Position numbers and translations under genes: made by a program
The notes under the pieces: generated by a model
Told to the model about the DNA's origin: nothing
The model's database searches: none
The model's input: only the letters and a program-made list of their open reading frames with translations
Assembly (NCBI RefSeq): GCF_001465595.2
Contig: NZ_CP013481.2
Span: 3,720,001 to 3,784,000, forward strand
Origin: Pandoraea apista
GTDB taxonomy: Bacteria > Pseudomonadota > Gammaproteobacteria > Burkholderiales > Burkholderiaceae
Length of the DNA stretch: 64,000 nt
Direction of reading: 5' to 3'
Shown here: in pieces, positions 42,810-51,076 of the stretch
Layout of the letters: each line of letters begins with the position of its first letter
Numbering within the stretch: position 1 is the stretch's first letter

Positions 42810-43157
42810 CTATGCGTGCGCGGGCCGTGCCTCGGTACTTGCGCAGCGGGCGCTATCGTCGGACCAGAACACGCGACGCACGCTACGCTCGCCGGACAGG
42901 CGCATAACGAGCGACGTGAGCGACGCGCGCGAGGCAAGCGGGCAATCGAGCGTGACAGTGGCAGACGCTTCGTCGCGGTCGCTCCAGTGCGTAATGCTGA
43001 CGTGCGTGGCACGAAGGCCAAGCGCGGTGAGATCAATGAACATCTGCTTGCGCAATGCGCCCAGCGCATCGGCCAGACAAACGATGGTCAGGCGCGACAC
43101 CGGCAAGGTGCGCGTCGGTTGGCTTTGAAAAGCCTGAAACGTTTGAAAAACTCGCAT
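42810..43157 (-). CDS. Stand-alone MgtC-like C-terminal ACT domain protein
   Basis: A 115-residue soluble protein. Start at ATG 43157 with GAGGAAG upstream; the longer frame upstream is low-complexity. The sequence VSRLTIVCLADALGALRKQM, SATVTLDCP and LTSLVMRLSGERSVRRVFW matches the ACT-like C-terminal domain of MgtC proteins, but no MgtC membrane domain is present. MgtC helps survival at low Mg2+ and modulates ATP synthase or MgtA in pathogens. The gene is directly upstream of mgtA on the same strand, so a regulator of MgtA is a reasonable guess. Confidence 0.6.
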   Translation of the reverse strand: MRVFQTFQAFQSQPTRTLPVSRLTIVCLADALGALRKQMFIDLTALGLRATHVSITHWSDRDEASATVTLDCPLASRASLTSLVMRLSGERSVRRVFWSDDSARCASTEARPAHA

Positions 43158-43719
43158 GACTTCCTCGCATGACTGCGAATCGTCCTTGCCGCACGCAGCA
43201 CGGACGGTCGGCTCGTGTGCGCGCCGTCTCGATGCGAAATGCATGCGCAAGACGACAACGCCCGTCACGGGCACAACAGTGGAATTTCTGCGGGAATTGC
43301 GCCGGAGGGTCACGCTCAGAAAGAGCGTTGATTGGCGCTAGACACCGCATCCTGCATGAGGACGCGGCACAGGGAATGGCTGTGGATCCTCAGGCAATCA
43401 GTCGATCAACGGTCGACTACTACTGGCATCGGAATTCACGGACAACCCCTTAAATTGAAGACAGGGCGGATGGTAACTGAGGCCAATTTGCAGCGTCAAG
43501 CACAAATTGCTGCATCGCAACTCAGATGAGATTTTGCCTATGGATTCAGACGCTTGATCGCCGCTCAAGGCCGCCGCACGCACGTCGGCGCCGCAAAATG
43601 CACTTCCGCGGCAGCCTGGGCGGCACGGCGATGGACGGCGCCCACCAAAGACAGGGCCTACGCTGGCCGGAAGGGGGCGCAAACACACCGGTCAATACGA
43701 CGTTGAACGAGGACCGCAC
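43158..43719. other. Intergenic region of about 560 bases
   Basis: Open frames here lack ribosome sites or family signatures. The leftward strand must carry the promoter for the ACT-domain/mgtA group. The right part, before 43720, might contain a decayed neighbour of the DUF3325 pseudogene, but no identifiable remnant was found. Confidence 0.4.
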
Positions 43720-43998
43720 ATGATGCATCTCTGCACGTTTTCGATCTGTCTGGCGGGATTTGCCGCATTGGCGCTGGCGACCGAACGTCAACAGGCAACC
43801 CTGTTCGGTGGCGTCTCGCACGCGCGCACACGCTAATGCCGTCATATCGGATGGACGGCACTGGCCGCGGCGCTTGGCGTGAGCGTTGCGGATCAGGGAT
43901 GGGGGTTGGGGCTGGTGACCTACTGCAGCCAGACCAGCATGACAGCCGGCCTGGTGTATCTCACGCTTATCGTGATGGAGCACCGCCGCTCGCGCTGA
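43720..43998 (+). pseudogene. DUF3325 membrane protein broken by an in-frame TAA
   Basis: The frame opens MMHLCTFSICLAGFAALALATERQQ, the characteristic start of DUF3325, small membrane proteins often found in siderophore-uptake loci. It stops at TAA 43834-43836. In the same frame the rest of the protein continues with CRHIGWTALAAALG and WGLGLVTYCSQ to TGA 43996-43998. A single nonsense codon thus divides a normal-length (about 92-codon) gene. A sequencing error is the alternative; no stop readthrough signal is visible. Confidence 0.7.
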
Positions 43999-44020
43999 CC
44001 GGCAAGTCCTGCATCGCGCG

Positions 44021-44668
44021 TTACTCGTTCTCTTCGAAGTAGTGCCCGAACTTCGCCTGCTTGGTGCGGATGTAGCGTTCGTTCTCTTCGCGCATCGGAA
44101 CGTCGAGCGCCACGCGCTCGCACACCGGGATGCCGTGCTTCGCGAGCGTGTCGAATTTCTTCGGATTGTTGCTCATGAGGCGCACCGAGCCCACGCCCAG
44201 AATGCGCAGGATAGCCGCGGCCGAGTCGTACTCGCGGGCGTCGTCGGGCAGCCCCAGATCGAGGTTCGCTTCTACGGTGTCGCGGCCCTGTTCCTGTAGC
44301 AAATACGCGCGAATCTTGTTGCTCAGGCCAATGCCGCGCCCTTCGTGACCGCGCAGATACAGCATCACGCCGCGCCCTTCCTCAGCGATCTTGCGCATGC
44401 CTGCGTCAAGTTGTTCACCGCAATCGCAGCGATAGGAACCGAAGACATCCCCCGTCAGGCATTCCGAGTGCAGACGCACCAGCGTCGGCGCGGGCGTGGA
44501 CACATCGCCCATGACCAGCGCGAGATGCTCGTTGTTACTGCCTTTGACGCGGAATGCGTGGGAAGTGAAAGTGCCATAGCGGGTCGGCAAAGTCGCGCTC
44601 GCGACAAGCTCGACGCATTCGCCAGCGTCGCACGCGGGCGTGGCAGAGGCATTACCAGGGGACTTCAT
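44021..44668 (-). CDS. ribA: GTP cyclohydrolase II
   Basis: A 215-residue enzyme that opens GTP to 2,5-diamino-6-ribosylamino-pyrimidinone 5'-phosphate, the first step of riboflavin synthesis. Start at ATG 44668 ([20 protein letters not shown]). The zinc site is [20 protein letters not shown] (near 73-92). Catalytic segments [11 protein letters not shown] and the end [12 protein letters not shown] are conserved. It is a stand-alone gene rather than the ribBA fusion, with an 18-bp hairpin 94 bases upstream that ends the preceding leftward transcript. Confidence 0.95.
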   Translation of the reverse strand: MKSPGNASATPACDAGECVELVASATLPTRYGTFTSHAFRVKGSNNEHLALVMGDVSTPAPTLVRLHSECLTGDVFGSYRCDCGEQLDAGMRKIAEEGRGVMLYLRGHEGRGIGLSNKIRAYLLQEQGRDTVEANLDLGLPDDAREYDSAAAILRILGVGSVRLMSNNPKKFDTLAKHGIPVCERVALDVPMREENERYIRTKQAKFGHYFEENE

Positions 44669-44761
44669 GATGACGTTCAAACGGGCCGAAATGGGAGAGG
44701 TGCGTGCCACCAGACAGCAGTGGCGTGTGTTCGGAGTGTACCGCCATTTCCATTTTTCGGC

Positions 44762-44800
44762 CGGTAGCGGCGTGCAACACACTGTTGCACGCCGCTACCG
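44762..44800. terminator. 18-bp perfect hairpin between ltaE and ribA
   Basis: Arms CGGTAGCGGCGTGCAACA (44762-44779) and TGTTGCACGCCGCTACCG (44783-44800) are exactly complementary with a three-base gap. There is no T-run, so it may act as a strong structural or rho-assisted terminator of the ltaE transcript, or serve as a repeated extragenic element. Confidence 0.65.
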
Positions 44801-44829
44801 AATCGGCTAAAGCCGAGACTTCGCAGGAC

Positions 44830-45933
44830 TTAGTCGTCGGCACGCCGCGTGATCGGCGTGTCTCGGGCAGGCTTGAACGCGTCACGAATCGACGCGATGA
44901 CCGCGATGGTCTCGTCGATATCGTCGTCGCCGATATGCCGGTGCGTGACCAGCCGCAGCATGCCCGTGCCGCTCGCACGCGCCAGAATGCCGTGCTCCGC
45001 CAGCGCGACTTCCCACGCCTTGGGATTGGGCTCTCGCTGCTCCGCGACACGCAACCGCACGATATTGCTGTTCGACGGCACCGCGTCCACCAATTGAGGA
45101 TCGATCTTGGCGAGCCCCGCCCACAAGCGTTGCGCGCGCTGATTGTCGTCGACCAGACGCGTGACCATCGTCTCCAGCGCCACCTTGCCCGCTGCGGCCA
45201 TGATGCCTGCCTGACGCAGACCGCCGCCGGTCATGCGACGGAACGTGCGCGCCTGTTCAATCATCGCGTGCGAACCGGCGAGCATCGCGCCCATTGGCGC
45301 CGAGAGCCCCTTCGACAGGCAGAAAGTCAGGCTTTCGCAATGAGCCGCGACTTTGGCGACGTCGACACTCAGTGCGGCGGCCGCATTGAAGACACGCGCG
45401 CCATCCATATGCACCGGCACACCCGCGCGCGACGCCAGCGCATGCACATCTGCAAGATACGCCAGCGACGGCACGTAGCCGCCTGAGTGGTTATGCGTCG
45501 ACTCGACACTGACCATCGCCGTGGGCTGCCCGTAACGGGAAAAGCCGGGACGCAACGCCCCGGCCAGTTGATCGAGATCCATCTCCCCTCGCACGGACGG
45601 GATGAGTACCGGATACAGATGGGCGAGCCGCGACATGCCGCCCGCCTCCGACTTCGCCATGTGCGCCTGTGCATCGATCACTGCCTCGCCGCCGCGCGTG
45701 GCGTGGCACAGCGAGGCGATCAGATTGCCCATCGTGCCGGAGACGACAAACATCGCCGCCTCTTTGCCCGTCATGACCGCCGCGAGATGCTCGAGGGCGC
45801 GTACGGTGGGATCGCCTTCGAGCGTGTCGTCGCCCAGCGACGCGGTCTGCATCGCTTCCCACATGAGCGCCGTGGGACGAGTGACGGTATCGCTTCGCAG
45901 ATCGACGAAGCGTTCGGTGTTACCTGAGGTCAT
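44830..45933 (-). CDS. ltaE: Low-specificity L-threonine aldolase
   Basis: A 367-residue PLP enzyme of the beta-eliminating-lyase family that cleaves threonine or allo-threonine to glycine and acetaldehyde. N-terminal FVDLRSDTVTRPT is typical. PLP Lys is in FCLSKGLSAPMGA (near 205), and MDGARVFNAA holds the conserved Asp. Its start overlaps the stop of the upstream symporter by four bases (ATGA), so the two are translationally coupled and probably part of one amino-acid-use operon under the adjacent GntR regulator. Confidence 0.93.
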   Translation of the reverse strand: MTSGNTERFVDLRSDTVTRPTALMWEAMQTASLGDDTLEGDPTVRALEHLAAVMTGKEAAMFVVSGTMGNLIASLCHATRGGEAVIDAQAHMAKSEAGGMSRLAHLYPVLIPSVRGEMDLDQLAGALRPGFSRYGQPTAMVSVESTHNHSGGYVPSLAYLADVHALASRAGVPVHMDGARVFNAAAALSVDVAKVAAHCESLTFCLSKGLSAPMGAMLAGSHAMIEQARTFRRMTGGGLRQAGIMAAAGKVALETMVTRLVDDNQRAQRLWAGLAKIDPQLVDAVPSNSNIVRLRVAEQREPNPKAWEVALAEHGILARASGTGMLRLVTHRHIGDDDIDETIAVIASIRDAFKPARDTPITRRADD

Positions 45934-47249
45934 GCGAACTCCTGACCGTGGGCATGATTGCCTGCGCCCCCAGCCAGCGCGCCGGACGACCCGGCCGCTT
46001 CTGCGGCGAGTGCCGCCTGCACGGCCTCGGGCGACTCGTACGGAATGCCGGCGAGTTTCATGACGAGCTTGATGGCCACGGTATTGCTGAAAACGTTGAT
46101 GGCGGTACGGCCCATGTCGAGGAACGCATCGACACCGGCAATGATCGCGAGGGCTTCGATGGGCACGCCGATGGTCGTGAGCACCATGGCAATGGCCACG
46201 AGCCCGCCCGAGGGCACGTTCGCGCTGCCTTTGCTCGCGAGGGTGGTGACGAGCACGATAGAGAGCAGCGTCGGCATGTCGAGCGGCACATGGTAAGCGT
46301 CGGCCAGAAAACCGACGGCCAGCGCGAAGTACATGATCGAGCCGTCACGGTTAAACGCGTAGCCGAGCGGCAACACGACCGACGCGATGGCCTTGGGCAC
46401 GCCCATCGCGATGAGTTTTTCCATATGCAGCGGCAGCGTGGCTTCCGACGAGCGCGTGGCGAAGGCGAGAATCACCGGTTCACTGATGGCGCGCGTGGTT
46501 GCCAGCGGCTTTTCGCCGATGGCCTTGAGCAGAATCCAGAACAGCACCAGCAGCACGCCGAGGCCAAGATACATGGTCCCTACGAGCTTGACGAGCGCGA
46601 GGATCGTGCCGATGCCCTGCGAGGCGAACAGCCACGAAATGATCGCGAAGATCGCAAGCGGCGAGAGCGAAATGATCCAGTCCGTGAGCTTGAACACGGC
46701 GCCCATGAGCGCGTCGAGCACGGCTACGAGCGGCTTCGCGCGTGCCCCGATGGACGAGAGCGCCAGCCCGAGCAGTACCGCGAAGACGAGCACCGGCAAC
46801 AGGTTGCTGCCGCTCATCGCCGCGACGATGTTCGACGGAATCATCTCGAGGAAGAACTTGGTCCAGTCGACCGACGCGGCAATCGGCTTGGCCGTTGCAT
46901 GTGCCGCAGCGAGATTCGCCCCGAGCCCCGGATGGAAGATGGCGTTCAGGCCGAGTCCGATCACGATCGAGATCAGCGTTGCGATGAAGAAGTAGATGAG
47001 ACTGATTGCCGAGACACGTCCGAGTGCGCGGGCGTTGTGTCCCATCTGATAAATGCCGAGCGTGATCGCGGTGAAAACGAGCGGCACCACGATCATCTTC
47101 ACGGCCTGCACGAAGGCGGTGCCCACAGGCATGAGCTTCGTGGCGAGTGCCGGGGCGACCATGCCGCAGCCGATGCCCAGCGCCAGACCGATCAGCATCT
47201 GGACGGGCAACGGGATGAGGCGTTTCTTGCTGGCAGTACGTGACGACAT
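45930..47249 (-). CDS. Dicarboxylate/amino acid:cation symporter (DAACS)
   Basis: A 439-residue inner-membrane symporter of the DctA/GltP family. Hairpin-loop and substrate motifs are seen: ILAFATRSSEATLPLHMEKL (near 275-294), LPLGYAFNRDGSIMYF, and GSANVPSGG (near 343-351), with the final GVDAFLDMGRTAINVFSN. It imports C4-dicarboxylates, glutamate or related compounds with protons or sodium. Coupling by overlap to threonine aldolase suggests an amino-acid substrate. A His-containing Gly/Ala tail is present after the last helix. Confidence 0.92.
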   Translation of the reverse strand: MSSRTASKKRLIPLPVQMLIGLALGIGCGMVAPALATKLMPVGTAFVQAVKMIVVPLVFTAITLGIYQMGHNARALGRVSAISLIYFFIATLISIVIGLGLNAIFHPGLGANLAAAHATAKPIAASVDWTKFFLEMIPSNIVAAMSGSNLLPVLVFAVLLGLALSSIGARAKPLVAVLDALMGAVFKLTDWIISLSPLAIFAIISWLFASQGIGTILALVKLVGTMYLGLGVLLVLFWILLKAIGEKPLATTRAISEPVILAFATRSSEATLPLHMEKLIAMGVPKAIASVVLPLGYAFNRDGSIMYFALAVGFLADAYHVPLDMPTLLSIVLVTTLASKGSANVPSGGLVAIAMVLTTIGVPIEALAIIAGVDAFLDMGRTAINVFSNTVAIKLVMKLAGIPYESPEAVQAALAAEAAGSSGALAGGAGNHAHGQEFA

Positions 47250-47303
47250 GACGACTATCTCCGGAAATTGCGTGGCGACGCGGTGCGCGCTTGCCAGTGC
47301 CGA

Positions 47304-47996
47304 TCAGCGCGCGGTGCCGGGCGGTGCGGCGGGAGGAACGAGTGCCTGCAAGCGGGCTTGCATGGCGTGCGTGAGGTGATCCCAGACATGACGCTGGGCC
47401 TCCTCGGGACGCCCGGCGGCAATGGCATCGAAGATCGCGAGGTGCTCGCGAACTGCGGCGCGTGTGCGTTCGGCGTCGTAATGCGGAATGCGTTGCAGCG
47501 CCAGACCGTTCTGGGTACGCAACGCGTGATAGGTCTCGGTGAGGCGTCCGTTATCGGCAGCGGCGAACATCGCCTCGTGGAATTGCCAGCCCACGCGCTG
47601 CGTGATGTCGACGTCGAGCGGCAAGCCCTGCTCGCCTTGCGCATCGAGGGCACGCAGACGCACGGCGACCTCTTCGAGCGCGGGCGTCACGCCCTTTTGT
47701 GCCGCCAGCCATGCCGCCATGCCTTCGAGGGCGAGCCGGACTTCGTGAATCTCGCTCAGATCCCGTACCGACAACTGCCGCACGAAGGTGCCGCGCATCG
47801 GCACGATCTCCAGCAGACCGTCGTTGGCGAGCGCGCGGATCGCCTCGCGCACCGGCGTGCGGCTAATGCCGAAGCGCTCCGACAGGGCGCGCTCCGATAG
47901 CGCTTCGCCCGCGCGAATTTCGCCGGAAACGATCAGGGCGCGAATCGCGTTGTATGCCGAATTGCTCAGCGCCGGGGTGCGTTGGGTATGGTTCAT
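47304..47996 (-). CDS. GntR family regulator, FCD branch
   Basis: A 230-residue regulator. The N-terminal winged helix (about 10-72) includes YNAIRALIVSGEIRAGEALSERALS (positions about 15-39), FGISRTPVREAIRAL and DGLLEIVPMRGTFV. The C-terminal FCD domain (about 85-215) with ITQRVGWQFHEAMFAAADN binds a carboxylic ligand. It lies 54 bases upstream of the symporter on the same strand and probably controls the symporter-ltaE operon and itself. The start at ATG 47996 is just after a TGGTATACCA palindrome. Confidence 0.9.
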   Translation of the reverse strand: MNHTQRTPALSNSAYNAIRALIVSGEIRAGEALSERALSERFGISRTPVREAIRALANDGLLEIVPMRGTFVRQLSVRDLSEIHEVRLALEGMAAWLAAQKGVTPALEEVAVRLRALDAQGEQGLPLDVDITQRVGWQFHEAMFAAADNGRLTETYHALRTQNGLALQRIPHYDAERTRAAVREHLAIFDAIAAGRPEEAQRHVWDHLTHAMQARLQALVPPAAPPGTAR

Positions 47997-47999
47997 GAC

Positions 48000-48009
48000 T
48001 GGTATACCA
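48000..48009 (-). promoter_or_regulatory. Candidate FCD-type GntR operator overlapping the ribosome site
   Basis: TGGTATACCA is a perfect palindrome, of the TGGT-N-ACCA type bound by FCD regulators. It sits three bases before the GntR start codon, where a Shine-Dalgarno should be, and none is seen. This suggests autoregulation and an unusual, possibly leaderless start. Confidence 0.6.
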
Positions 48010-48189
48010 GCAAAAAACAATTTGCCGGTCAACGAAAAAACCTGTCCGGCAAGGCAAATTGCGGGTAAACGATGATCTCTGCGCGGCGTCCGTCGATAGC
48101 TGGCCATGACGTCCTTTCGGCGAGGGAGAATCCATGGCGCTCAATGACTGTCCGGCGTTCTGGGCGGTGCATCGTGCGTGGCACGCCAT

Positions 48190-48847
48190 ACGCCGGCGGC
48201 GGGTTCGTGTCCGGATGGAAATTCGCGCTTGGCTTCGTGATCCTGCGGTTTGCCCGTGAGGCGGGCACGACTTAGCCGCGCGTCAGCGTGGTCTGGACGT
48301 GTGCCTGTCCACGTTCATCCCGTTCATCGGCGCCCGGAGCGAACTCAGGGAGATGGCGCTCAACGCCGAAAGTAAGCCTGCGTGGGGTTGGCGGGCCGTT
48401 CGTGGGCACATTCGCGCCGATCGCCTGCTGTTTCGCCCCGCGCGAGCAGGACAACAATCTGCTGCTCGCGCTTGCCTATGCGGGATGCTTCCTAAACCTT
48501 TTCAACCTGATTCCTCTCTCGCCGTTAGACGGCGGGCGCATCACCGCCGTGTTGTCACCGCGCATCCGGTTTGCGGGCGCGCCGGTGCTCGTTGCGTTGC
48601 TCCTCCGGCATCCGGGTCCGATCCTGATTCTGATTCTGATTCTGGTCGCCATCCTCGCCCCCCCCCGCAGTTGGCCAAGGCCTGGCGCTACCCCCCGCAA
48701 GCACCGGAGAACGTGCGCTACTATGGCGTGACGACGGAAATCACGGTGACGTACGGCGCCTGCTACCTCGGCCTGCTCGCATTCCTCGCGCTCATGACGT
48801 ATAACCTGCACGACATGCTCGCGTCGGTGCGCCGCGCGGCAGGCTGA
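48190..48847 (+). pseudogene. Site-2 protease (peptidase M50) broken by at least three frame lesions
   Basis: Pieces of one membrane metalloprotease lie in changing frames. Frame 1 gives WKFALGFVILRFAREAG to about 48265, where the HExxH zinc motif is damaged (first His changed to Arg and one base missing). The next frame gives HDLAARQRGLDVCLSTFIPF to about 48385. A third piece has GPFVGTFAPIACC and the conserved NLIPLSPLDGGR. After a C9 tract at 48658-48666 the frame shifts again to QLAKAWRYPPQAPENVRYYG and ends at 48847. Sequence errors might explain one shift but not all. Confidence 0.85.
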
Positions 48848-49020
48848 AGACTGTTCCACCGCGATATCGCGCTACTGTGGTACCGCCGCACCGGGCAACG
48901 CGCACAACACAGCAGATATCCGGCGCAGTCACGAGGCGGTGCCCCGGCGCGACGCACGCCGCCGGCCGTTGCTTCGTCGCTTCGTCACTTCGTAACGCCA
49001 TTTCCGCAGAGACTTCCGAC

Positions 49021-49662
49021 ATGATCGATCTTGCCCTCCTCCCCTTCTTTCTGGCCGCCGTCGCCGTGCTCGTCGCGATTCCCGGGCCGACCACCATTTA
49101 TATCTCGACGACCAGCGCCAGCCAGGGATTTCGCTTCGGCCTCGCGTCGTGCTTCGGCGTGATGCTCGCCACGATCGTCCATGTGAGCTTCGCTGCGGCC
49201 GGGCTCACCGCCCTGTTGCTCGCATCGCCACTGATGTTCGCGGTCATCAAGTACCTCGGCGCGGGCTATCTGGTTTTCATCGGCATCAAGGTCATTCGCG
49301 GCCGCGCGGAGCCCGCGAACGCCGAAGCACAGCCGCCGGCACGTGCGCTGGGCGCCTCGATGAAGAAGGGGTTTCTCGTCAATCTGCTCAATCCGAAGAC
49401 GGGACTGTTCATCGCCGCGTTTCTTCCCCAGTTCGTCACGCCGTCGCTGGGTCATGTGCCACTGCAAATCGTCACGCTGGGCTTGCTTCTGGTGCTGGTC
49501 GGCGCCGTGAGCGATATCACCTACGCGGCTCTCGCCCGAGCTATTGGTCGTGCTCTGGCCAACCGCAGCCGCCGTCCGGGCATCGGGAAATATGTGGCTG
49601 GCGTGCTTTACATGGGTCTCGGCGTAGCCGCTCTGACAACGTCGAACGGTGCAGCGAAGTGA
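49021..49662 (+). CDS. LysE/RhtB family exporter
   Basis: A 213-residue inner-membrane exporter with about six helices. The N-terminal motif AVLVAIPGPTTIYI is near residues 15-28, followed by GFRFGLASCFGVMLATIVH and FLVNLLNPKTGLFIAAFLPQF. The family exports amino acids such as homoserine or threonine. The kinase that follows begins near or inside its end (stop 49662, kinase start 49688 or 49649). Substrate unknown. Confidence 0.9.
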   Translation: MIDLALLPFFLAAVAVLVAIPGPTTIYISTTSASQGFRFGLASCFGVMLATIVHVSFAAAGLTALLLASPLMFAVIKYLGAGYLVFIGIKVIRGRAEPANAEAQPPARALGASMKKGFLVNLLNPKTGLFIAAFLPQFVTPSLGHVPLQIVTLGLLLVLVGAVSDITYAALARAIGRALANRSRRPGIGKYVAGVLYMGLGVAALTTSNGAAK

Positions 49663-49687
49663 CTACGCCCACGAAAGCGTGTTGCCA

Positions 49688-50188
49688 ATGCTGATCGCCT
49701 TCGCGGGGCTCCCCGGCACCGGGAAAACGACCGTTGCGCGAGCCCTCGCTCGACAAATCGGCGCGGCCTATCTGCGCATCGATACGTTGGAGCAGGCATT
49801 GATCGCGTCCGGAAGTTGCGGCGTGGATGTCGGATCTGCCGGCTATCTCGCCGCCTATGCCGTGGCGAAAGACAATTTGCACCTTGGACTAAAGGTCGTC
49901 GCAGACGCCGTCAATGGATTGCCGGTAGCACACAACGCCTGGCGGCAGGTGGCGAGTGAAGCGGGAGTGCCGATCGTCGAGATTGCGCTGATCTGTTCCG
50001 ATGTTGCGGAACACCGTGCAAGGGTCGAGGGACGATACGCCGATATTCCCGGACACACGCTGCCGACATGGGAAAGCGTGCTCGCCCGTCAATACGAGCC
50101 GTGGGACGCCGCGCCCATCGTCATCGACACCGCTCGTGTGACGGTGAAACAAGCGCTCGCCACGATCATTCGTCACCTGCCGAAGTGA
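49688..50188 (+). CDS. Small P-loop kinase
   Basis: A 166-residue ATP-dependent kinase-like protein. Start at ATG 49688, placing beta-strand 1 and the P-loop LIAFAGLPGTGKTTVARAL at the N terminus; an upstream ATG at 49649 overlaps LysE. Other features are RIDTLEQALIASG and a nucleotide-binding VEGRYADIPGHTLPTWESV segment resembling chloramphenicol/zeta-type phosphotransferases. Substrate unknown. It is the first of a row of genes with minimal gaps: two tiny genes follow at 50190 and 50345. Confidence 0.8.
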   Translation: MLIAFAGLPGTGKTTVARALARQIGAAYLRIDTLEQALIASGSCGVDVGSAGYLAAYAVAKDNLHLGLKVVADAVNGLPVAHNAWRQVASEAGVPIVEIALICSDVAEHRARVEGRYADIPGHTLPTWESVLARQYEPWDAAPIVIDTARVTVKQALATIIRHLPK

Positions 50189-50189
50189 C

Positions 50190-50348
50190 ATGGGAGACTC
50201 CGCACAGCGTCGGCGGTATCTTCTGGAAACGCACGCAAATGACTTTTTCCGGTTCACCTTTCGAAATCGTTGGGCTCGACTCGCGCGCTTCTGGCTCGCC
50301 CCGGCCTGGCGCCGCGAGAACGAGACAGACTCGCTCGTCACACGATGA
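50190..50348 (+). CDS. 52-residue basic peptide, coupled to the next small gene
   Basis: Begins MGDSAQRRRYLLETHANDFF and ends VTR, with a start one base after the kinase stop. Rich in Arg (about 12) and aromatic residues, including WARLARFWLAPAWRREN in the middle. Its TGA overlaps the ATG of the next small gene (ATGA), a sign of translational coupling. Not recognised. It could equally be the N-terminal half of one protein broken by a frameshift, because the next frame continues with a sensible sequence. Confidence 0.5.
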   Translation: MGDSAQRRRYLLETHANDFFRFTFRNRWARLARFWLAPAWRRENETDSLVTR

Positions 50349-50512
50349 TGGAAAACGCCTTCGAGTGGGCACGGGTCACGCAGCATGTGCTGAACCCGAA
50401 AATGGACGGCCCCGCCCTGCTCAAGCGAGCACCTAAGCTGAGCGAGTTCCGCTATGGGGAGGATGCAGATGAGTGGTGGGAGAAGCCCGCTAGAACGAGC
50501 AAGACCCGCTAG
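50345..50512 (+). CDS. 55-residue acidic peptide with the GEDAxEWxEKP motif
   Basis: Starts MMENAFEWARVTQHVLNPK and contains LSEFRYGEDADEWWEKP near its C terminus. A related fragment (FKSGEDAKEWREKP) lies 500 bases downstream at 50984-51076, so the sequence is repeated locally. Overlap with the preceding frame suggests a coupled pair, or a single gene with a frameshift. Function unknown. Confidence 0.5.
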   Translation: MMENAFEWARVTQHVLNPKMDGPALLKRAPKLSEFRYGEDADEWWEKPARTSKTR

Positions 50513-50538
50513 CCTCTGATCTGTCGAATCGGATCGAT

Positions 50539-50898
50539 TTATTGGCGCAAGAGAGTATCGAGCTGCGCGGACTTCCCGTGCGAAACTGGAATTGAGCAAA
50601 TCGCGTAATACGGTCGCGAACACCTGCCGCCGATGCAAGCTTCTTCGTACCCGACGCGCCGAACCGAATTCGGCTCCTCGATGACGAAAAGGCTCTGGTC
50701 TGTCCACTGTCCCGCTCGGGGAGTGTCTACTCCCCATAGCGTGCAAAACTCGCCGCTACCGGGAGCACCACACTCCCAAACCGCTACGATCGCGGTTTGA
50801 CCTCCACAGATTGCGGCCTCATTTTCCGGCGCTGCCTGCGCCGTCGCCCAAAAGCATCCGATAGAAATACACGTCAATAAAGCGCGCACTGATAGCAT
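50539..50898 (-). CDS. Small Cys-rich secreted protein
   Basis: A 119-residue exported protein. The signal peptide (about 1-22) ends QAAPEN. The mature chain has six Cys (ICGGQ, WECGAP, FCTLW, ACIGGRCS, AICSIP), enough for three disulfides in the periplasm or outside. Unknown family. It lies on the strand opposite to the small-gene pair and inside what may be a duplicated region (GEDA motif on both sides). Confidence 0.65.
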   Translation of the reverse strand: MLSVRALLTCISIGCFWATAQAAPENEAAICGGQTAIVAVWECGAPGSGEFCTLWGVDTPRAGQWTDQSLFVIEEPNSVRRVGYEEACIGGRCSRPYYAICSIPVSHGKSAQLDTLLRQ

Positions 50899-50959
50899 TT
50901 TCGGAAATTTGCTCAGTACCCCGATTCATCGATTATGCCTTTTTGTCGACTATACATAA

Positions 50960-51076
50960 CATCGACATGCTCGGACAACCTGCGAATTTAAAAGCGGTGA
51001 GGATGCTAAGGAGTGGCGGGAAAAGCCGAGCCACGATGCCCTCACGAAAAAGATAGCTTTAGCTATCTTTCTCTAA
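50960..51076 (+). pseudogene. Fragment related to the 55-residue peptide
   Basis: The frame has no start codon (bounded by an upstream stop at 50957). It encodes CEFKSGEDAKEWREKPSHD, similar to LSEFRYGEDADEWWEKPARTS at 50450-50500, then runs into a hairpin and stops. It looks like a duplicated C-terminal end whose 5' part was lost. Confidence 0.5.
51049..51070 (+). terminator. 10-bp perfect hairpin
   Basis: AAAGATAGCT (51049-51058) pairs with AGCTATCTTT (51061-51070) around TT, followed by CTCTAATT. It lies at the end of the GEDA-type fragment and may end transcripts from the left or stabilise their 3' ends. Confidence 0.5.

Noticed and set aside
48620..48645. CTGATT hexanucleotide repeats as a phase-variation switch
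   Set aside because: Repeats of six bases keep frame and the gene is already broken elsewhere; only the nearby C9 tract could alter frame.
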